From Gemmatimonadales bacterium (GTDB lineage Bacteria > Gemmatimonadota > Gemmatimonadetes > Gemmatimonadales > GWC2-71-9): a stretch of 7,979 nucleotides of DNA. Position numbers and translations under genes: made by a program. The stretch spans positions 1-7,979 of the forward strand of contig JACCRH010000153.1 of the NCBI GenBank assembly GCA_013813675.1, written 5' to 3'. Every line of letters starts with the position of its first letter. The stretch's first letter is position 1. Under the pieces are notes generated by a model that saw nothing but the letters and a program-made list of their open reading frames with translations, was not told where the DNA came from and did no database searches. Of the stretch, positions 5,972 through 7,979 are shown one piece after another.

Positions 5972-6735
5972 TTTCCGCCCCCATTCTCGTCCTCGTGAAC
6001 CCGCAGGACATCGTCAACATCGCCGGCGCAGTGCGGATCGCCCGGAATTTCGGGATCGAGCGGATGCGGCTGGTCCAACCCGAGAGCTTCGATCCCTGGC
6101 GGATCGAGGGCATCGCGCATAACAGCGCGGAATTCGTGGCGACGATCGAGCTGGCCGATTCGCTCGAGGCCGCGGTGGGAGACTGCGTCTACGTCGCCGT
6201 GCTCACGGCGCGGGGCCGCACGGCCAAGCGGCGGACCATCCGCCCGCGCGAGGCGGCGGCGGAGCTGGTCCAGGCATCGGCCACCGGGCCGGTAGCGATC
6301 GTCGTGGGCCGGGAGGACCGGGGCCTCACCAACGCCGAGCTCGACCTCGGGCACGTGCTGGTGACGATCCCCACCGATCCCAGGAGCTCTTCGCTCAACC
6401 TGGCCCAGGCGGCGGCGATTATGGCCTACGAGAGCTGGATCGCGCGCGGCGGCGAGACCGTCCCGCTCAAGCCCCCGCGCAAGGACACCGCGCCGGCCAC
6501 CTCGGCCCAGCTGGAGGAGCTGTTCGGCGACTGGCGGCGGGCGCTCTGGGCGGTGGACTTCTTCAAGACCCGGCGATCGGAGAGTGTGATGCGGTCGTTC
6601 CGCGAGATCATCCACCGGGCGGCGCTCGACGGGCGCGAGGCGTCCCTGGTGCGGGCCATGGGAATCGAGGTGGTCCGCTATCTCGCCCGCGCGGGGCTCG
6701 CGGTCAGCGAGCCGCCGGTGGCGGATCCCTCGTGA
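5968..6735 (+). CDS. trmJ: tRNA (cytidine/uridine-32-2'-O)-methyltransferase TrmJ
   Basis: This SPOUT-class enzyme uses S-adenosylmethionine to methylate the 2'-OH of residue 32 in the tRNA anticodon loop. The 255-residue product shows the three SpoU/TrmH motifs: motif 1 N-I-A-G-A-V-R-I-A-R (17-26), motif 2 V-V-G-R-E-D-R-G-L-T-N (112-122), and motif 3 I-P-T-D-P-R-S-S-S-L-N-L-A-Q-A (134-148), which form the trefoil-knot cofactor site. A C-terminal helical extension (about 180-240) is typical of TrmJ and separates it from shorter TrmL. The start ATG overlaps the PilT-like stop (ATGA). The GGGAGG at 5961-5966 leaves only one base before the ATG, too close for normal initiation, so translation probably depends on coupling to the upstream gene. 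It overlaps the next gene by GTGA. Whether it modifies C32, U32 or both cannot be told. Confidence 0.9.
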   Translation: MISAPILVLVNPQDIVNIAGAVRIARNFGIERMRLVQPESFDPWRIEGIAHNSAEFVATIELADSLEAAVGDCVYVAVLTARGRTAKRRTIRPREAAAELVQASATGPVAIVVGREDRGLTNAELDLGHVLVTIPTDPRSSSLNLAQAAAIMAYESWIARGGETVPLKPPRKDTAPATSAQLEELFGDWRRALWAVDFFKTRRSESVMRSFREIIHRAALDGREASLVRAMGIEVVRYLARAGLAVSEPPVADPS

Positions 6736-7262
6736 CGCTGGGCCGCTCCAGCGCCTATTGGTCGGCCAACCGGTATCCGGATCCAGAGGCGGCGCCCGAG
6801 GCGACGGCGCCGCTGCACGACCTCCCCCCGGCCGCGGCCGGCCGGTTCCAGGTGGTGCGCGCCGGGCTCCTGGCCATCGACGGCGTCGCGGAAAACCTGC
6901 GCTACATGGGCGCGAGCTGGCGGTGGAGCTGGGAATACGGGGTCGGCAGCCGGAAGCTCTGCTGGCTGCACGTCGTGGGCAACGGCATCTCGACCACCTT
7001 CACGTTGAGCGATATGGAAGAGAGCCGGGTGCGGGCCCTCCCGCGCCTCCCGGCTGATCTGGCCCGGGCGGTGGCCGAGGCGCAGCGGACCGGGCCGGTG
7101 CGCTGGTGCTGGCTGGAGCTGGGCGACCGGCGCATCGTGGACGGCTTCCTCACCTTTGCCCGCCGCAAGGGCGAGTGGCTGGGCGAGCGCCCCGCGCCGC
7201 ATCGGGGACCCCGCGCGCGGGGCCCGTCCTCCAAGCGCCGGGGCGATTCGGAAGCCGAATGA
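6732..7262 (+). CDS. DUF3788-like protein of unknown function
   Basis: This 176-residue protein looks like DUF3788, a family of small uncharacterised bacterial proteins. The central part (about 63-150) carries the pattern expected: W-x-W-E-Y-G (65-70), R-K-L-C-W-L-H (74-80), a strand segment ending T-L-S-D (91-94), an E-x-R pair, L-P-x-x-L (106-110), and G-P-V-R-W-C-W-L-E (121-129) followed by V-D-G-F-L-x-F (136-142). The match is from memory of the family, not a search. There is no signal peptide or membrane segment, so it is probably cytoplasmic. The first about 35 residues are Ala/Pro-rich and the last 25 are basic and low-complexity, so both ends are likely disordered. GTG start, 4-base overlap with trmJ, so it is the last gene of the operon. 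Function unknown. Confidence 0.75.
   Translation: MTLGRSSAYWSANRYPDPEAAPEATAPLHDLPPAAAGRFQVVRAGLLAIDGVAENLRYMGASWRWSWEYGVGSRKLCWLHVVGNGISTTFTLSDMEESRVRALPRLPADLARAVAEAQRTGPVRWCWLELGDRRIVDGFLTFARRKGEWLGERPAPHRGPRARGPSSKRRGDSEAE
7209..7222. other. 14-bp perfect palindrome CCCCGCGCGCGGGG
   Basis: The palindrome lies in the low-complexity 3' end of the DUF3788-like gene, about 40 bp before its stop. It could fold into a GC hairpin but has no following T-run, so it is not a canonical terminator. It may simply reflect Gly/Pro/Arg codons in GC-rich DNA. Confidence 0.5.
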
Positions 7263-7290
7263 TCGACTCGGGTTGCGTCTCGGGATCGGG

Positions 7291-7318
7291 TTGTGCCGCG
7301 CACTGGCTGGACTATGTT
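7291..7318 (+). promoter_or_regulatory. Candidate sigma70-like promoter for the cytochrome gene
   Basis: TTGTGC (7291-7296) and TATGTT (7313-7318) are separated by 16 bp. They lie about 107 bp before the cytochrome start, in a gap between the operon end and the cytochrome gene. The match is partial (three and four consensus bases) and judged by eye. A promoter is expected somewhere in this gap because the cytochrome is not overlapped with the operon. Confidence 0.35.
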
Positions 7319-7355
7319 TCGGCGCGCGGTGAACCGGGTGAGCGACGAACCGAGT

Positions 7356-7401
7356 CCCCCGGCGGGGGCGGCGAGGGAGCGCTGCCCGTTTTCCGGCGGG
7401 C
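7356..7401 (+). other. Two small hairpins in the leader before the cytochrome gene
   Basis: CCCCC-GGC-GGGGG (7356-7368) and GCCCG with an 8-base loop and CGGGC (7384-7401) can each form a 5-bp GC stem. They sit between the candidate promoter and the cytochrome start. The second stem is followed by CTCTCACTC, not a T-run, so neither is a normal terminator. They might affect message folding near the ribosome binding site or be chance in GC-rich DNA. Confidence 0.3.
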
Positions 7402-7425
7402 CTCTCACTCAGCGTGGGATCGATA

Positions 7426-7979
7426 ATGCGAACGTTGGCAATCGTGCTCGGCGGCGTAGGGGCCGGCGGACTCGCGGCCCTGCTGGCGTTCGCGAGTCCG
7501 AGTCCCCAGGCCCAGCAGTCCCGGTCCCCCGCCGATTCGATCACGGCTCCGGTCATCAGCGACACCGGGTCGCTCAAGGGTCCCCGCCAGCCGATTTTCT
7601 TCCGGCACGACATCCACGCCGGCCAATTCAAGATCCAGTGCCAGTACTGCCACTATTCGGTCGCGGTGTCGCCCGAGCCGGGCATTCCTACTATGCAGAC
7701 CTGCATGGGGTGTCACCTCGTGGTTGCCGGGAGCGACAGTAGCAGCCGGACCGAGATTCGGAAGCTGCGGCAGGCCTGGACCGAGAAGAAGCCGGTGGAG
7801 TGGGTCCGGGTCCACTTTCTTCCCCGCCACGCCCACTTCCCCCACCAGCGGCACATCAAAGCGCTGGGTCCCACGGCGTGCGCCACCTGCCACGGCGATG
7901 TGACCCGCATGCCCCAGGTCTTCAAGGTCAACCAGGTGGACAACATGGGTTTCTGTATCACCTGCCACGCCGAGCGCGG
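7426..7979 (+). CDS. Multihaem cytochrome c, probably ActA-like subunit of alternative complex III (3' end outside window)
   Basis: The frame opens at ATG 7426 with GGGA at 7416-7419 as ribosome binding site, and stays open to the right edge (184 codons seen). An N-terminal hydrophobic segment (4-23) would anchor or export the protein, placing the haems on the periplasmic side. Four covalent haem sites are visible: C-Q-Y-C-H (72-76), C-M-G-C-H (93-97), C-A-T-C-H (152-156) and C-I-T-C-H (177-181). Extra histidines suited as sixth ligands are H61, H64, H130, H135, H137, H140 and H143. The F-x-R-H-x-x-H-A-G lead-in before the first haem is typical of the cytochrome c3/c7 type. In alternative complex III the first gene, actA, encodes a membrane-anchored pentahaem cytochrome of this layout, so a fifth site would be expected downstream. 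Other c7-type cytochromes (for example nitrite- or sulfur-linked) remain possible. Confidence 0.88.
   Translation, partial: MRTLAIVLGGVGAGGLAALLAFASPSPQAQQSRSPADSITAPVISDTGSLKGPRQPIFFRHDIHAGQFKIQCQYCHYSVAVSPEPGIPTMQTCMGCHLVVAGSDSSSRTEIRKLRQAWTEKKPVEWVRVHFLPRHAHFPHQRHIKALGPTACATCHGDVTRMPQVFKVNQVDNMGFCITCHAER

Noticed and set aside
7356..7401. Leader hairpins as a rho-independent terminator of the upstream operon
   Set aside because: Stems are only 5 bp and no T-run follows either of them.
7263..7425. A tRNA or small RNA gene in the 163-bp gap
   Set aside because: No cloverleaf-like stem set or GTTCRA-type T-loop was found by eye.
6678..7631. A 317-codon minus-strand open frame over the DUF3788-like gene, the leader and the cytochrome start
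   Set aside because: It crosses two real genes, is Arg/Pro/Ala-rich and shows no motif.
7293..7742. A plus-strand open frame over the leader region with a C-P-F-S-G-G-P-L segment
   Set aside because: It overlaps the cytochrome gene in another frame for most of its length, and the C-P-F-S segment is isolated.

Overview
The window is a compact, GC-rich bacterial chromosome segment of about 8 kb. All genes lie on the + strand except dinB. Short gaps, GTG starts and 4-base ATGA/GTGA overlaps are common. A multihaem cytochrome c of the type that opens alternative complex III operons, a type IV pilus retraction ATPase, and the GC-rich codon use suggest a Gemmatimonadota-, Acidobacteriota- or Myxococcota-like aerobe. 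Gemmatimonadota is my best guess. This is inference from gene content only, since there is no rRNA or marker that settles it.

Layout. (1) Positions 1-1358 hold two adjacent exported or membrane-anchored proteins of unknown function. They are clear paralogs of each other, sharing a D-C-x-C motif and an LGYYR motif, and each appears to contain two copies of a beta-rich unit. (2) Positions 1366-2556 on the minus strand encode the Y-family translesion polymerase DinB, convergent with the paralog pair. (3) Only 38 bp away, and divergent from dinB, is a prokaryotic ferritin with complete iron sites. It is translationally coupled to a beta-hydroxyacid dehydrogenase (2595-4009). (4) Positions 4072-7262 look like one operon: an unrecognised 155-aa protein made of two internal repeats, a PilT-like ATPase carrying an extra N-terminal domain, the tRNA 2'-O-methyltransferase TrmJ, and a DUF3788-like protein. 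(5) After a 163-bp leader region with a promoter-like pair and two small hairpins, a multihaem cytochrome c (probably ActA-like) begins and runs off the right edge.

How the genes may work together. The ferritin and DinB share a short divergent control region, which could link iron sequestration with DNA damage tolerance, but no LexA or Fur box was recognised. The PilT-like gene and the small two-repeat protein before it are the best candidates for something undescribed. The ATPase carries an apparent gapless duplication of its own N-terminal PAS-like domain, and its neighbour is itself an internal duplication. The cytochrome is likely the first subunit of a quinol-oxidising respiratory complex whose other genes would lie to the right. 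No tRNA, rRNA, CRISPR array, insertion sequence or phage gene was seen.
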